Positions 37,882 to 46,765 of a stretch of DNA of 64,000 nt are shown piece by piece. Source of the stretch: Pseudotamlana agarivorans (GTDB taxonomy: Bacteria > Bacteroidota > Bacteroidia > Flavobacteriales > Flavobacteriaceae); the NCBI RefSeq assembly GCF_001642835.1, contig NZ_LXEI01000002.1, positions 496,001 to 560,000 on the forward strand. Direction: 5' to 3'. The position numbers and the translations under genes were made by a program. The stretch's first letter is position 1; every line of letters begins with the position of its first letter. Below the pieces are notes generated by a model. That model searched no databases. It saw only the letters and a program-made list of their open reading frames with translations, and was not told the DNA's origin.

Positions 37882-39626
37882 TACAGTTCAATTTTTATAA
37901 AGTTTTGATGTCTTGGTTGCACTAAAAATGTTCCGGTTACCACTTTACCATTTTCAACAAACGCATATTCATATTCGCCATAAAAACCTTTTGCCTTTAG
38001 GTTTCCATTGGCATCGGTTACCGCATTTAAATCGGTTTTCCAGGCGCCATCAACTAAAGAGAAATAGGCTTTACCCATAGCACCAATGTCTCCGTTTTCT
38101 TTAAAGATATCTACTTTTTTCTTGGCGTTTTCGGTATAACCCCAAAACAAAAATTCAGAGACGTTCGGGTGCGAAAAGGCAGCAATCATAAAATCACGGG
38201 TGTATTGTTCTCTAATTTTAGGCTCTTGAATGTCCATGGTAAACTCAGAAATACTAATTTGTTTTCCTAGTGTTGCATAAAAGGCTAAAATTTCTAAAAC
38301 GCGTTCTGGTGGTGTGAGGTCGCTACCAATATGACTTTGAATACCAATGCCTTGTACTAAACCGTTGGTATTTTCGTCTATACGTTTTATAAAATCGTAA
38401 TACCATTGTTGCTTTTGGGTGTCTAATCCACCTTTACTAATAATGCCGTATTCGTTTGTAAAACGTCGGGCTTGAGGTTGTAAAGCTTTTGCACTTTTAA
38501 AACCTTCGTATAAAATATCTTCCGAGCCGGTTATGGTTTGTAAATCTTTGTTGGTGTAAGCTTCGTTAACTACATCCCAGTTAGAAATTTGCCCTTTTGT
38601 AAGGGTTAAAACATTGGTTACATGTTCGTGCATTAAACTTTTTACTTTTTCAGGGTCGTCTTTGTTTTCCTTAATTTTAGGGGTTAAATAACGAAATCCT
38701 GGCCAAATTAAAACATGACCTTTAACATGAATAGCGTCGCTTCTTAATTGCGTAATCGCATCTAAAGTTGCTTGTCTGGATTTAGGCTTTTCCCAACTTT
38801 TAATTTTTAAATCGTTTTCAAAAACCGCAAGATTGAAGGCTTTTTTAAAGTTTTTATATTTTGAATTGTCTTCAACAACATCTTTGGCATTAAGTGCTGC
38901 ACCAAAAGGAAAACTGTGTTTTATTAATTTAATGTGTATTTTTTTATTTGGTACTACTGTTCCGTTTTTTGTTAAGTGTAATTGAAATTGGCCTGTTCTA
39001 ATGGCTTCAATACGTTTGTTAGCTTCTGTACGCCATTGAGCATCGGCTTCCATACCTGCATAAGTGATTTCTGTTTTTGGTAAATCTTCAAAAGCGGTAC
39101 CTTCTGGGAAACTTTCAAATTTCAAATTCTTAAGAAGAAAGGATTGTTCTCTAAATCCGAATTGCATCACAATGCCTAAATCTTCTTTCTTAACGTATCG
39201 GTTCGTTTCAAAAGGGATGTAGTAGGTTTGCCAATTGCTAGAAAACGTTTGTGTAGAAGCAATATTACCTTGATAATTATCGAGTTGTTTGAAGATAAAT
39301 AGCGCTTTTGCTTCACCAGTTTCTAAACTTGAGGTCACCGTTTTCGCTTGAAAAGATAAAAGAAAAACACGCCCTTTTTTATAATCACTTTTTGTTATGT
39401 GAAAGTTGGATGATAAATTGTGTATAAACTTGGGCTCTTTTTCGGTTTTAAAAAGAAGCTCTAAGCTATCGGTTCCAACGTTCATTTTTTCAACTTTGCC
39501 ATAGTCTGGATTTGCTGAAATAAATTTTAAGCGTTCGGCTATAATTAAATCCTGTCCTTTAGGATTATTTTGAGCTAAAGCGCTAAAGCCAATGATTAAT
39601 ATGATGAGGTTTAGAATATTTTTCAT
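37881..39626 (-). CDS. GH10-like glycoside hydrolase with N-terminal CBM-like domain
   Basis: 581 residues, signal peptide 1-18 (FSALAQ). A beta-sandwich (about 30-175) of carbohydrate-binding type is followed by a GH10 TIM barrel (about 215-530). Visible catalytic residues are the acid/base Glu355 in NWDVVNEAYT and the nucleophile Glu461 in ISEFTMDI; GIGIQSHIG is also typical. The usual GHTLVWH is here GHVLIWPGF, so the conserved histidine is replaced by proline, which also occurs in divergent GH10 proteins with plant-type architecture. Activity on beta-1,4-xylan or a related sulfated chain is likely but unproven. A neighbouring esterase (4 bp) and GH3 fit a xylan-like backbone. Confidence 0.87.
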   Translation of the reverse strand: MKNILNLIILIIGFSALAQNNPKGQDLIIAERLKFISANPDYGKVEKMNVGTDSLELLFKTEKEPKFIHNLSSNFHITKSDYKKGRVFLLSFQAKTVTSSLETGEAKALFIFKQLDNYQGNIASTQTFSSNWQTYYIPFETNRYVKKEDLGIVMQFGFREQSFLLKNLKFESFPEGTAFEDLPKTEITYAGMEADAQWRTEANKRIEAIRTGQFQLHLTKNGTVVPNKKIHIKLIKHSFPFGAALNAKDVVEDNSKYKNFKKAFNLAVFENDLKIKSWEKPKSRQATLDAITQLRSDAIHVKGHVLIWPGFRYLTPKIKENKDDPEKVKSLMHEHVTNVLTLTKGQISNWDVVNEAYTNKDLQTITGSEDILYEGFKSAKALQPQARRFTNEYGIISKGGLDTQKQQWYYDFIKRIDENTNGLVQGIGIQSHIGSDLTPPERVLEILAFYATLGKQISISEFTMDIQEPKIREQYTRDFMIAAFSHPNVSEFLFWGYTENAKKKVDIFKENGDIGAMGKAYFSLVDGAWKTDLNAVTDANGNLKAKGFYGEYEYAFVENGKVVTGTFLVQPRHQNFIKIEL

Positions 39627-39630
39627 AGGA

Positions 39631-40485
39631 TTACTGTGTGTTTTTAAGTGTTTGATTGCCTTTGATGTAGCCTAAGGATTCAAGAAATTTGTCTGTTTCA
39701 ATTAAAGTTTCAATAAAATAATCACCTTTATTAAAGAAACTGTGTTCTGCGCCTTCATACAAATGTAAATCGCAGCGACTACCTACAGCTTTCATTTTTT
39801 CTTCGTAAGCTTTTGATGATGCCACGGGCGTTGTTTTATCGTTAGTTCCAAAAAAAACAATGGTGGGTGGCGCCCCTTTAGAAATATTATGTAACGGCGA
39901 AATCTCTAAATATCTACCATCCATTTTTCTATAGCCGTAACCTTGTTTGCTATTATCGTACACGGGGTTAAACAGTACTAAAGCATTTGGTTTCGAGCTA
40001 ATTTGTAAGTTTTCGTTGCTACCTTCTAATCCTTCAATATTACCACAAGCTGCGGCTAAATGTCCGCCAGCCGATCCGCCACCTGCTGCAATTAAATTCG
40101 GATTAATATGTAATGTTTCAGCGTGTTTCCTAACATACCGAATTGCCGATTTGGCATCTTCAACAGCATCAAAAGGCGTGGTTTTATGTGTGTTGAACAA
40201 TCTATAATCAGCAGAAATAGCTATCATACCACGTGAAGCTAGATAGCTGGATTGACGCGAAAAGGCTTTATAGCTTCCCGAGTTCCATCCACCGCCATGA
40301 AAAAAGACGATACAGCTGTAGGTTTTAGAAGGATTAAAATCTATAGGTTTATAAATATGAAGCTTTAATTTTATGGTGTCTATTTCTTTGTAAATCAGTG
40401 TTTCAGGTGTAATGTCGGCTATTTTGTATTGCGCATTAACACTAAAACAAAGACTCGTTATTAACAAATAGATGAATGGTTTCAT
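39631..40485 (-). CDS. Secreted alpha/beta-hydrolase, carboxylesterase (acetyl-ester type)
   Basis: 284 residues, signal peptide 1-18 (CFSVNAQ). Hormone-sensitive-lipase-like signature: oxyanion motif FFHGGGWNSG, nucleophile serine in AAGGGSAGGHLAA, an aspartate in FGTNDKTTPV and the terminal histidine in EGAEHSFFN. These form a complete Ser-Asp-His triad. The family includes acetyl-xylan and other polysaccharide deacetylating esterases. With GH10 and GH3 in the same run, removal of acetyl groups from the backbone is the likely role. It lies 4 bp from the GH10 gene and 6 bp from the sulfatase upstream. Confidence 0.87.
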   Translation of the reverse strand: MKPFIYLLITSLCFSVNAQYKIADITPETLIYKEIDTIKLKLHIYKPIDFNPSKTYSCIVFFHGGGWNSGSYKAFSRQSSYLASRGMIAISADYRLFNTHKTTPFDAVEDAKSAIRYVRKHAETLHINPNLIAAGGGSAGGHLAAACGNIEGLEGSNENLQISSKPNALVLFNPVYDNSKQGYGYRKMDGRYLEISPLHNISKGAPPTIVFFGTNDKTTPVASSKAYEEKMKAVGSRCDLHLYEGAEHSFFNKGDYFIETLIETDKFLESLGYIKGNQTLKNTQ

Positions 40486-40491
40486 AATGTT

Positions 40492-41916
40492 TTAGAATTT
40501 AGACTTCCAATCGTTAAGCTTCGTTAACAAACGCGTTGTGGTTTCAGGCATTTTTTCTGAAAGATCTTGTGTTTCAGAAGGATCTAAAGCAATATTGTAT
40601 AATTCGGTGCGACCTTCTTCATACCAATTAATTAACTTATAATCCCCTTTTCTAATGGCTGAAGATTTGGTGTCGCCTGTATTTACAGGGCGTGCTTTTG
40701 ATGAATGCCAAAATACCATTCTGTCGTCCCAGGATTCTTTGTTTTGAAGTAATGGTAAAAAGCTTTTTCCGCTAGTGTCTAAGTTTTTATTTGCTGCAAT
40801 GTCTAAAACCGTAGGGAATACATCCATAAGCATCACAATGGATTTTTTGTCTGTTTTTGGTTGAAACTTCCCGTTCCATTTCACCATTAAGGGCACTTTA
40901 ATACCGCCGTCGTATAACCAACCTTTTCCGGCACGAAGCGGATAATTACTGGTGGCTAAATGTCTTTTATTGGTGCCATCGTTGGATAAGCCGCCATGAT
41001 CTGAAGACAGAATAACAATGGTGTTATCGTCTATTTTTAAATCTTTTAAAAGTTGTAATAATTTCCCAACGTTTTCATCCATGGTTTCAACCATAGCGGC
41101 ATAAGTAGGGTTGTCTTGACGCATTTTTGTTCGTCCTGTGCCTTCATTAATGTATTCAGGCAGATTTCCGTAGTCGAAATTTTTAATTTCTGCTCGATTA
41201 CGTTTAATATCTTTTTCTTTAGCTTCTAAAGGTTGATGTACGGCGTAGAATGAAAACATGGCCATAAATGGTTTGCTTTTATCGGCATTGGTAATGTATT
41301 TCGCAACATTATCGGTCATGACATCCATTAAATAATCACCTGCTTTACTTACGGCATCAACATCTGGAATAGGTGATTTTTTATTAGCGCCCTTTCCTTT
41401 TTTCTTATTAAATGGATATAGGAAACTAATAGGTGATCCAGCGTGACCAGCAGCAAAGCTAAAGTCGTAACCAAAGTCCTTTAAACTTTCTTCGCTACCC
41501 AAATGCCATTTTCCAAAATATGCAGTTTGGTAGCCAGCCGCTTTTATGTTTTTTACGAAGTTTTTATTGTCTTTTACATGATTCATTTCAAACCCATCAT
41601 CTGGAACATCGCCATTTTGAACAGGGTAGTTGCCAGTCATCATCGCAAAACGCGAGGGTACGCAACGCGGATAATTGGCATAGGCATTATCAAATACAAC
41701 AGATTGTTTTGATAGAGCATCTATATTTGGGGTTTGATATATTTTTGATCCGTTTACACTTAAATCATGGTAGCCTAAATCGTCGACATGAATAATGAGT
41801 ATGTTAGGTTTTTCGGTTGAAGCACTTTTCTTTGTGGTGTTAGCTACTTTTGATTTACAACCAAAAGTGAACATCAATACAAATAAAAGAAAGTAGTAGC
41901 GTGAGTTGTTTTTCAT
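40492..41916 (-). CDS. S1-family sulfatase, lipoprotein (tandem paralogue 1)
   Basis: 474 residues from the ATG at 41916, which begins MKNNSRYYFLLFVLMFTFGC, a proper lipoprotein signal with Cys20. The in-frame TTG at 41997 would add 27 residues without a signal function. Formylglycine site Cys85 in PRCVPSRFAMMTG. Other marks: HVDDLGYHDLSVNGS, FGKWHLGSEE, ILSSDHGGLSNDG and YDGGIKVPLMVKW. It is very similar to the next gene (42015), including the PRCxPSR and DHGGLSNDG segments, so the two arose by tandem duplication. A hairpin lies in the gap between them. Confidence 0.92.
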   Translation of the reverse strand: MKNNSRYYFLLFVLMFTFGCKSKVANTTKKSASTEKPNILIIHVDDLGYHDLSVNGSKIYQTPNIDALSKQSVVFDNAYANYPRCVPSRFAMMTGNYPVQNGDVPDDGFEMNHVKDNKNFVKNIKAAGYQTAYFGKWHLGSEESLKDFGYDFSFAAGHAGSPISFLYPFNKKKGKGANKKSPIPDVDAVSKAGDYLMDVMTDNVAKYITNADKSKPFMAMFSFYAVHQPLEAKEKDIKRNRAEIKNFDYGNLPEYINEGTGRTKMRQDNPTYAAMVETMDENVGKLLQLLKDLKIDDNTIVILSSDHGGLSNDGTNKRHLATSNYPLRAGKGWLYDGGIKVPLMVKWNGKFQPKTDKKSIVMLMDVFPTVLDIAANKNLDTSGKSFLPLLQNKESWDDRMVFWHSSKARPVNTGDTKSSAIRKGDYKLINWYEEGRTELYNIALDPSETQDLSEKMPETTTRLLTKLNDWKSKF

Positions 41917-41963
41917 CAATTGAGAGGTTTTGATTAGTTGGTTCGGATTGGTGTTAAAGTAAA

Positions 41964-41997
41964 TTGGCGTATAAATCTTGTTTAGATGATACGCCAA
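41964..41997 (-). promoter_or_regulatory. Intra-operon hairpin between duplicated sulfatases
   Basis: TTGGCGTAT pairs with ATACGCCAA, with an inner ATCT/AGAT extension, in the 98-bp gap between 41916 and 42015. There is no T tract. It may be a processing or mRNA-stabilising element that sets different levels for the two halves of the operon. Confidence 0.5.
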
Positions 41998-42014
41998 TGG
42001 GTTTTTATCGTGTT

Positions 42015-43469
42015 TTAGTTCTTATTCTTCTTGTTTTTATTTTTGTTGTTCTTTTTTCCTTTTCCCTTGGGTTTTAAAATTTTAGTTTTTTCAGGAATTA
42101 AGTATGCTTTTTTCCAGGACTCTAAAAGCCCTAAAAGTTCTTTTGTTTTTTCAGGATTTGAAACTGAAAGGTCGTGCGCCTCACTAATATCTTTTTTAAG
42201 ATTATAAAGCTCAACTTTATTGGTGTCTAAAAACTGAATCAATTTAAAATCGCCAGAACGTACTACAGCCGCTTTACTATCGCCTGTACTATGAGGTCTT
42301 GCTTTTTGTGAAATCCAATATACAGTTCGGTCTTTCCAATTGTCTTTACCTTCTAAAACCTTTTTATAACTTTTACCGTCAATACCAGAAACGGTGTGGT
42401 TTGTAGCTAAATCGAGTAGGGTAGGAAACACATCCATACCAAGCACGATAGATTCGTTTTCTACTCTTGGTTTTAGTTTACTATCCCATTTAATGAAAAG
42501 GGGTACACGAATACCACCCTCGTATAAATGGCCTTTTCCTGCTTTTAACGGATTGTTAGTGGTTGCTAAATGACGCTCGTTTTTATTCCCGTCGTTTGAT
42601 AATCCGCCGTGATCTGATGAAAACACAATAATGGTATTTTTATCGATGCCTGCAGCTTTTAAGGTTTTTAAAATACGGGCTACATTTTCATCAACATTTT
42701 CAACCATTCCTGCATAAGCAGGATCATCTTGACGCATTTTTCTTCGACCTTCACCTTCTTTAATATATTCAGGTGTATCGCCAAAATCGATGGATTTTAA
42801 TTGTTCTTTGTTTCTGGCTTCATCCTCAGGTTTAGCTTCAATAGGCGTGTGTACCGCATAAAAAGCCAATACGGCTAAAAAAGGTTGGTCTTTAGGTCTG
42901 TTAGTAATGAATTCTAACAGTCTATTGGTTAACAAATCTGAAGCATAATCACCTTCTTTACCATCTTCTTCGAGATTTTCAACAGGTTCTTTAGCTGGTT
43001 TACCGTTTAATTGGGTATTAAAAGGGTAGAACCTTGAACCAACACCTCCAGATCGTCCAGCGGCATAACTTTCATCGAAACCAAAGTTTTTCGGTGTGCT
43101 ATCGCCTTCACCTAAATGCCATTTTCCAATGTAAATTGAATGATAACCAGCATTACCAAATTGTTTGATTAGATTTTTTTCTTCAGGAATATTCCCTAAC
43201 CATCCTTTGTTTTCATTAACCGGATACGTGCCTGTCATCATACCATATCGCGATGGGGTACAACGCGGATAACTGCTGTATGCATTTGTAAAAGCAACAG
43301 ATTCGCTTGCTAGTTTATCAATACTAGGGGTGTTATACAATTGAGAACCTGTGAAGCTTAAATCGTGATATCCTAAATCGTCTGTATGGATGATTAAGAT
43401 ATTTGGTTTGTTTTGTGCTAATGTGATTAACGACACACAAAACATAAAAATGAAGCTGTACTTTTTCAT
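42015..43469 (-). CDS. S1-family sulfatase (tandem paralogue 2) with Lys/Asn-rich tail
   Basis: 484 residues with a signal peptide ending at residue 18 (LITLAQ); unlike its paralogue it has no lipobox. Formylglycine site Cys70 in PRCTPSRYGMMTG. HTDDLGYHDLSFTGS, IGKWHLGEGD, FSSDHGGLSNDG and YEGGIRVPLFIKW mirror the neighbour. The C-terminus ends in about 25 residues made almost only of Lys, Asn and Gly (PKGKGKKNNKNKN), which may bind the negatively charged substrate. The duplicate pair probably divides the work between different sulfate positions or between membrane-bound and soluble sites. Confidence 0.92.
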   Translation of the reverse strand: MKKYSFIFMFCVSLITLAQNKPNILIIHTDDLGYHDLSFTGSQLYNTPSIDKLASESVAFTNAYSSYPRCTPSRYGMMTGTYPVNENKGWLGNIPEEKNLIKQFGNAGYHSIYIGKWHLGEGDSTPKNFGFDESYAAGRSGGVGSRFYPFNTQLNGKPAKEPVENLEEDGKEGDYASDLLTNRLLEFITNRPKDQPFLAVLAFYAVHTPIEAKPEDEARNKEQLKSIDFGDTPEYIKEGEGRRKMRQDDPAYAGMVENVDENVARILKTLKAAGIDKNTIIVFSSDHGGLSNDGNKNERHLATTNNPLKAGKGHLYEGGIRVPLFIKWDSKLKPRVENESIVLGMDVFPTLLDLATNHTVSGIDGKSYKKVLEGKDNWKDRTVYWISQKARPHSTGDSKAAVVRSGDFKLIQFLDTNKVELYNLKKDISEAHDLSVSNPEKTKELLGLLESWKKAYLIPEKTKILKPKGKGKKNNKNKNKKNKN

Positions 43470-43517
43470 ATGGTATTTAAATTAACTAGGACTATGATGC
43501 GTTTTTAAAATTATGAA

Positions 43518-45089
43518 TTATTGAGTTAAATGTGTTTTAAGCTTTGCTTTTAAAGCGGTTACGGTGCTCTTATAACTCGGGTCGTTTACTAAATTTTTAG
43601 TTTCTAACGGATCTTTTTCATAATCGTAAAGTTCGCGTCCTACTATTTCATTGTCTTTATAAGGTTTATAACTTCTATAGTTATTATCATGCCATTCGGT
43701 ATAACGGTAACGTTCTGTTCTTACGGAGTAGCCCATACGTTTCTGACGCGCATATTGGTGGTAAGCATAATCCATTTCAATGGTTGTTGAAGCATCATCA
43801 TCTAACAAAGGCACTAAAGACTTTCCGTCGGTTTGTGTGCTTTGTGGTACGTTTGATAATTCGAAAACAGTTGGAAATAAATCAACTAAATTAACAGGGT
43901 GATGCTCTTTCTTGTTTTTAGCAACGCCTGGTCCTGCAAACATGAATGGAATTCGTGTAGCTTGCTCAAAATTTGAATGTTTACACCATTCGGTATGATC
44001 GCCTAAATGCCAACCATGGTCGCCCCAAAGTACAATAATGGTATTGTCTAATATATTACGACGTTCCAATTCGTCTAAAAGCAAGCCTAATTGTGCATCG
44101 ATATAAGAGGTACAAGCCATGTAACCATGAATTAATTCACGCTGCTTGTTTTCGTCAATAATATCGCCAATATTGTAGTTATCATCAATATCACTAAAAG
44201 CTCTTAACTCACCATAATTATGGTAGGCGAACTTTGGTGTGCCTTCAGCCAATTGTTGAAATTTAGCCAACTCAATTTTATCTCTATCGTATAAATCCCA
44301 ATACTTTTTAGGGGCAACAAAAGGTAAATGTGGTTTTTGATAACCAACACCTAAAAACCAAGGTTTTCCCGATTTTTCTAAGTCATCTAATTGTTTTAAA
44401 GCAGTTTGTGTGTATAGTCCATCTTGGTAAGCGGTATCGCTCACATCGATGCATTCGGTTGAAGGTTTTAATTTCTTAAACACATAGCTTCTAATTTTTC
44501 CGTTTTTTGTGATGCCTTTCGCTCTAGCTTCTTTTTCTAAACGTTTAAACTCACGTTTGGTTTCAGGGTTTTGATAATAAGAAAAGGCAGCTTTACCAGC
44601 AGCAGGATCAAAATTATCAGGTAACTGGTGTGGCATACTCCAGCTTTTAGCATCGTGTCCTCCAGAGGTAGAGCCTTTATGGTAAATTTTTCCTACCGCT
44701 GTGGTTTCATAACCTTGAGAAATTAAATACTCTGGCATTGAAATTAATTCAGGAGCAGATTCTCTAAAGTTGGTATGTAAATCCCAAACTTTCGTTTTAT
44801 CAGGATTTGTGCCTGTCATCACACTTGCGCGTGAAGGCCCACAAACGGCATATTGTACATGCGCATTAGTGAAAGTCATTCCCATTTCGGCCAAGCGATC
44901 AAAATTAGGCGTAATCATTTGCGATTCACCATAATTGGATAATAGGGGTTTTAAATCGTCTACCGCAATAAAAAGAATGTTCTTTTTAGCGGTAGACGTT
45001 TTTGAATCTGCTTTTGAAGGTTGCTGTGCTTTGCATGCGATGGTAGCAAAACACAGTAGCATGATGTATATTAACTTATTATTTTTCAT
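43518..45089 (-). CDS. S1-family sulfatase, lipoprotein, iduronate-2-sulfatase-like
   Basis: 523 residues. Lipobox FATIAC with Cys19. Formylglycine site Cys83 in AVCGPSRASVMTG. AVDDLKPLLSNYG, GYQKPHLPFVAPKKYWDLYD, LWGDHGWHLGDHTEWCKHSN and YSVRTERYRYTEW are those of the iduronate-2-sulfatase-like branch shared with the genes at 29381 and 31026. Its start overlaps the 3' end of the upstream sulfatase gene by 11 bp, so the two are coupled. Substrate position unknown. Confidence 0.93.
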   Translation of the reverse strand: MKNNKLIYIMLLCFATIACKAQQPSKADSKTSTAKKNILFIAVDDLKPLLSNYGESQMITPNFDRLAEMGMTFTNAHVQYAVCGPSRASVMTGTNPDKTKVWDLHTNFRESAPELISMPEYLISQGYETTAVGKIYHKGSTSGGHDAKSWSMPHQLPDNFDPAAGKAAFSYYQNPETKREFKRLEKEARAKGITKNGKIRSYVFKKLKPSTECIDVSDTAYQDGLYTQTALKQLDDLEKSGKPWFLGVGYQKPHLPFVAPKKYWDLYDRDKIELAKFQQLAEGTPKFAYHNYGELRAFSDIDDNYNIGDIIDENKQRELIHGYMACTSYIDAQLGLLLDELERRNILDNTIIVLWGDHGWHLGDHTEWCKHSNFEQATRIPFMFAGPGVAKNKKEHHPVNLVDLFPTVFELSNVPQSTQTDGKSLVPLLDDDASTTIEMDYAYHQYARQKRMGYSVRTERYRYTEWHDNNYRSYKPYKDNEIVGRELYDYEKDPLETKNLVNDPSYKSTVTALKAKLKTHLTQ

Positions 45090-46764
45090 TTTTTGTACCA
45101 GTTCTATTGGTTAAAATATCTTGAACCGAAGTTTCATCATCTTCATGATCTACAATCGAACCAAAATCGGCATCAGTAATCACTCTAAAATCAGCAAGCG
45201 ATTTATTGTTTTCGTATTTAATCATTAAATCTTTCAACTGTGCTTTTAAATCTTTAATCACATTATTGTACTGCGGATCGTTGATGATGTTGTGCATTTG
45301 TGCAGGATCTTTTTCTAAATCGTAAAGTTCCCAAACATCGATGTTATAGTAAAAATGCGCTAAGGTGTATTTTTTAGTTCTTATGCCATAGTGTGGTTGC
45401 ACATGGTGCCAGTAAGGAAACTCATAGTAATGGTAGTACATTCCTTTTTGCCAATCCTTAGGTGTTTTTCCGTGTAAAATAGATTTAAAACTTTCACCCT
45501 GCATTTTATGGTCGGTTTTAATATTAGCCATATCTAAAAGGGTAGGTGCAAAGTCGATATTTGTAATAATATCTTCGTTGACGGTTCCCGCTTTAACAGC
45601 TTTTGGGTAACGTACCAAAAATGGCATACGTAAGGATTCTTCGTAAATAAAACGTTTGTCGAAAAAACCATGATCGCCAAGGTAAAAGCCTTGATCGGAA
45701 GTTAAAACAATAATCGTGTTATCTGTTAATCCGTTTTTATCTAAATACTCTAAAATACGACCAATGTTATCATCTACGGATTTTACACAGGCTAAATAAT
45801 CTTTAATATAGGTTTGGTAACGCCATTTTTTACCTTCTTCGGCGCTCATGCCATCTGGTTGAACAATTTCTCCTGGTTTTGCTCCGTAAAACGCCCATTG
45901 AATTTTTTCTTTACCTTTTAAATTGGCAGGTTCTTCAAATTTCATATCACGACGCGAAAAGTAATCCATGGTCATTTCGGTATCTCCAGCCGTTAACTCA
46001 CGACCTTTATAATCGTCGTTAAAAGTTGCAGGATAAGGAAATTCGACATCATCCCATAATTTTTCATATTTGGTATCTGGTTGCCAAGGACGGTGTGGTG
46101 CTTTGTATTGAAGTACCATTAAAAACGGATCATTTTGTTTTCTTCCCGTTTCTAACCACTCTAAAGCAAATTTGGTACTTAAATTAGTGGAATAGCCTTT
46201 TTCTTTAACATCCTTACCGTTTTCGTTATACACAGGATCCCAATAATGACCTTGTTGTCCTGCGGAATTATGATATTTAAATTCATCGAATCCTTTTGGT
46301 TCTGAGCCTAAATGCCATTTACCAAAAAGTGATGTTTGGTAACCGTTTTTTTGAAACTCTTGAGGGAAAGTCCATTTTGTTTCATCAAATTTCCCACCGC
46401 TTTCATTTTTGAAAAAGCCATTTTTATTACTGTAATCGCCCGTAAGAATAGCGGCACGACTTGGTCCACAAATGGCGTTTGTACACAACACATCTTGAAA
46501 TAACATGCCTTCGTTAGCAATTTTATCGATGTTTGGCGTTGGCGCAAGATCTTTATAAATGCCACCGTAAGCACTAATCGCTTGGGTTGTTAAATCATCA
46601 GCCATGATATAGATAATATTAGGCTTTTGGGTGTCCTCTTGGTGATCTGCTTTAGCAATTTTTGTAGACTTTTTTGTTTGACCACAAGCAATTGTCATAA
46701 CTACCATAGTCAGTGATGCTGTGGTTAGCATGAAGTACTTAAGTTTATGTGTGTGTCTTTTCAT
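45079..46764 (-). CDS. S1-family sulfatase, lipoprotein
   Basis: 561 residues. Lipobox VMTIAC with Cys27 after a longer charged start (MKRHTHKLKY). Formylglycine site Cys99 in AICGPSRAAILTG. Metal motifs MADDLTTQAISAYGG and VLTSDQGFYLGDHGFFDKRF; KAPHRPWQPDTKYE and FEESLRMPF-like YEESLRMPFLVRY are typical of the branch related to N-acetylglucosamine-6-sulfatase and choline-sulfatase-like enzymes. It follows GH3 by 1 bp and overlaps the next sulfatase by 11 bp. It is the first of four sulfatases after the transport genes. Confidence 0.93.
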   Translation of the reverse strand: MKRHTHKLKYFMLTTASLTMVVMTIACGQTKKSTKIAKADHQEDTQKPNIIYIMADDLTTQAISAYGGIYKDLAPTPNIDKIANEGMLFQDVLCTNAICGPSRAAILTGDYSNKNGFFKNESGGKFDETKWTFPQEFQKNGYQTSLFGKWHLGSEPKGFDEFKYHNSAGQQGHYWDPVYNENGKDVKEKGYSTNLSTKFALEWLETGRKQNDPFLMVLQYKAPHRPWQPDTKYEKLWDDVEFPYPATFNDDYKGRELTAGDTEMTMDYFSRRDMKFEEPANLKGKEKIQWAFYGAKPGEIVQPDGMSAEEGKKWRYQTYIKDYLACVKSVDDNIGRILEYLDKNGLTDNTIIVLTSDQGFYLGDHGFFDKRFIYEESLRMPFLVRYPKAVKAGTVNEDIITNIDFAPTLLDMANIKTDHKMQGESFKSILHGKTPKDWQKGMYYHYYEFPYWHHVQPHYGIRTKKYTLAHFYYNIDVWELYDLEKDPAQMHNIINDPQYNNVIKDLKAQLKDLMIKYENNKSLADFRVITDADFGSIVDHEDDETSVQDILTNRTGTKNEK

Positions 46765-46765
46765 C

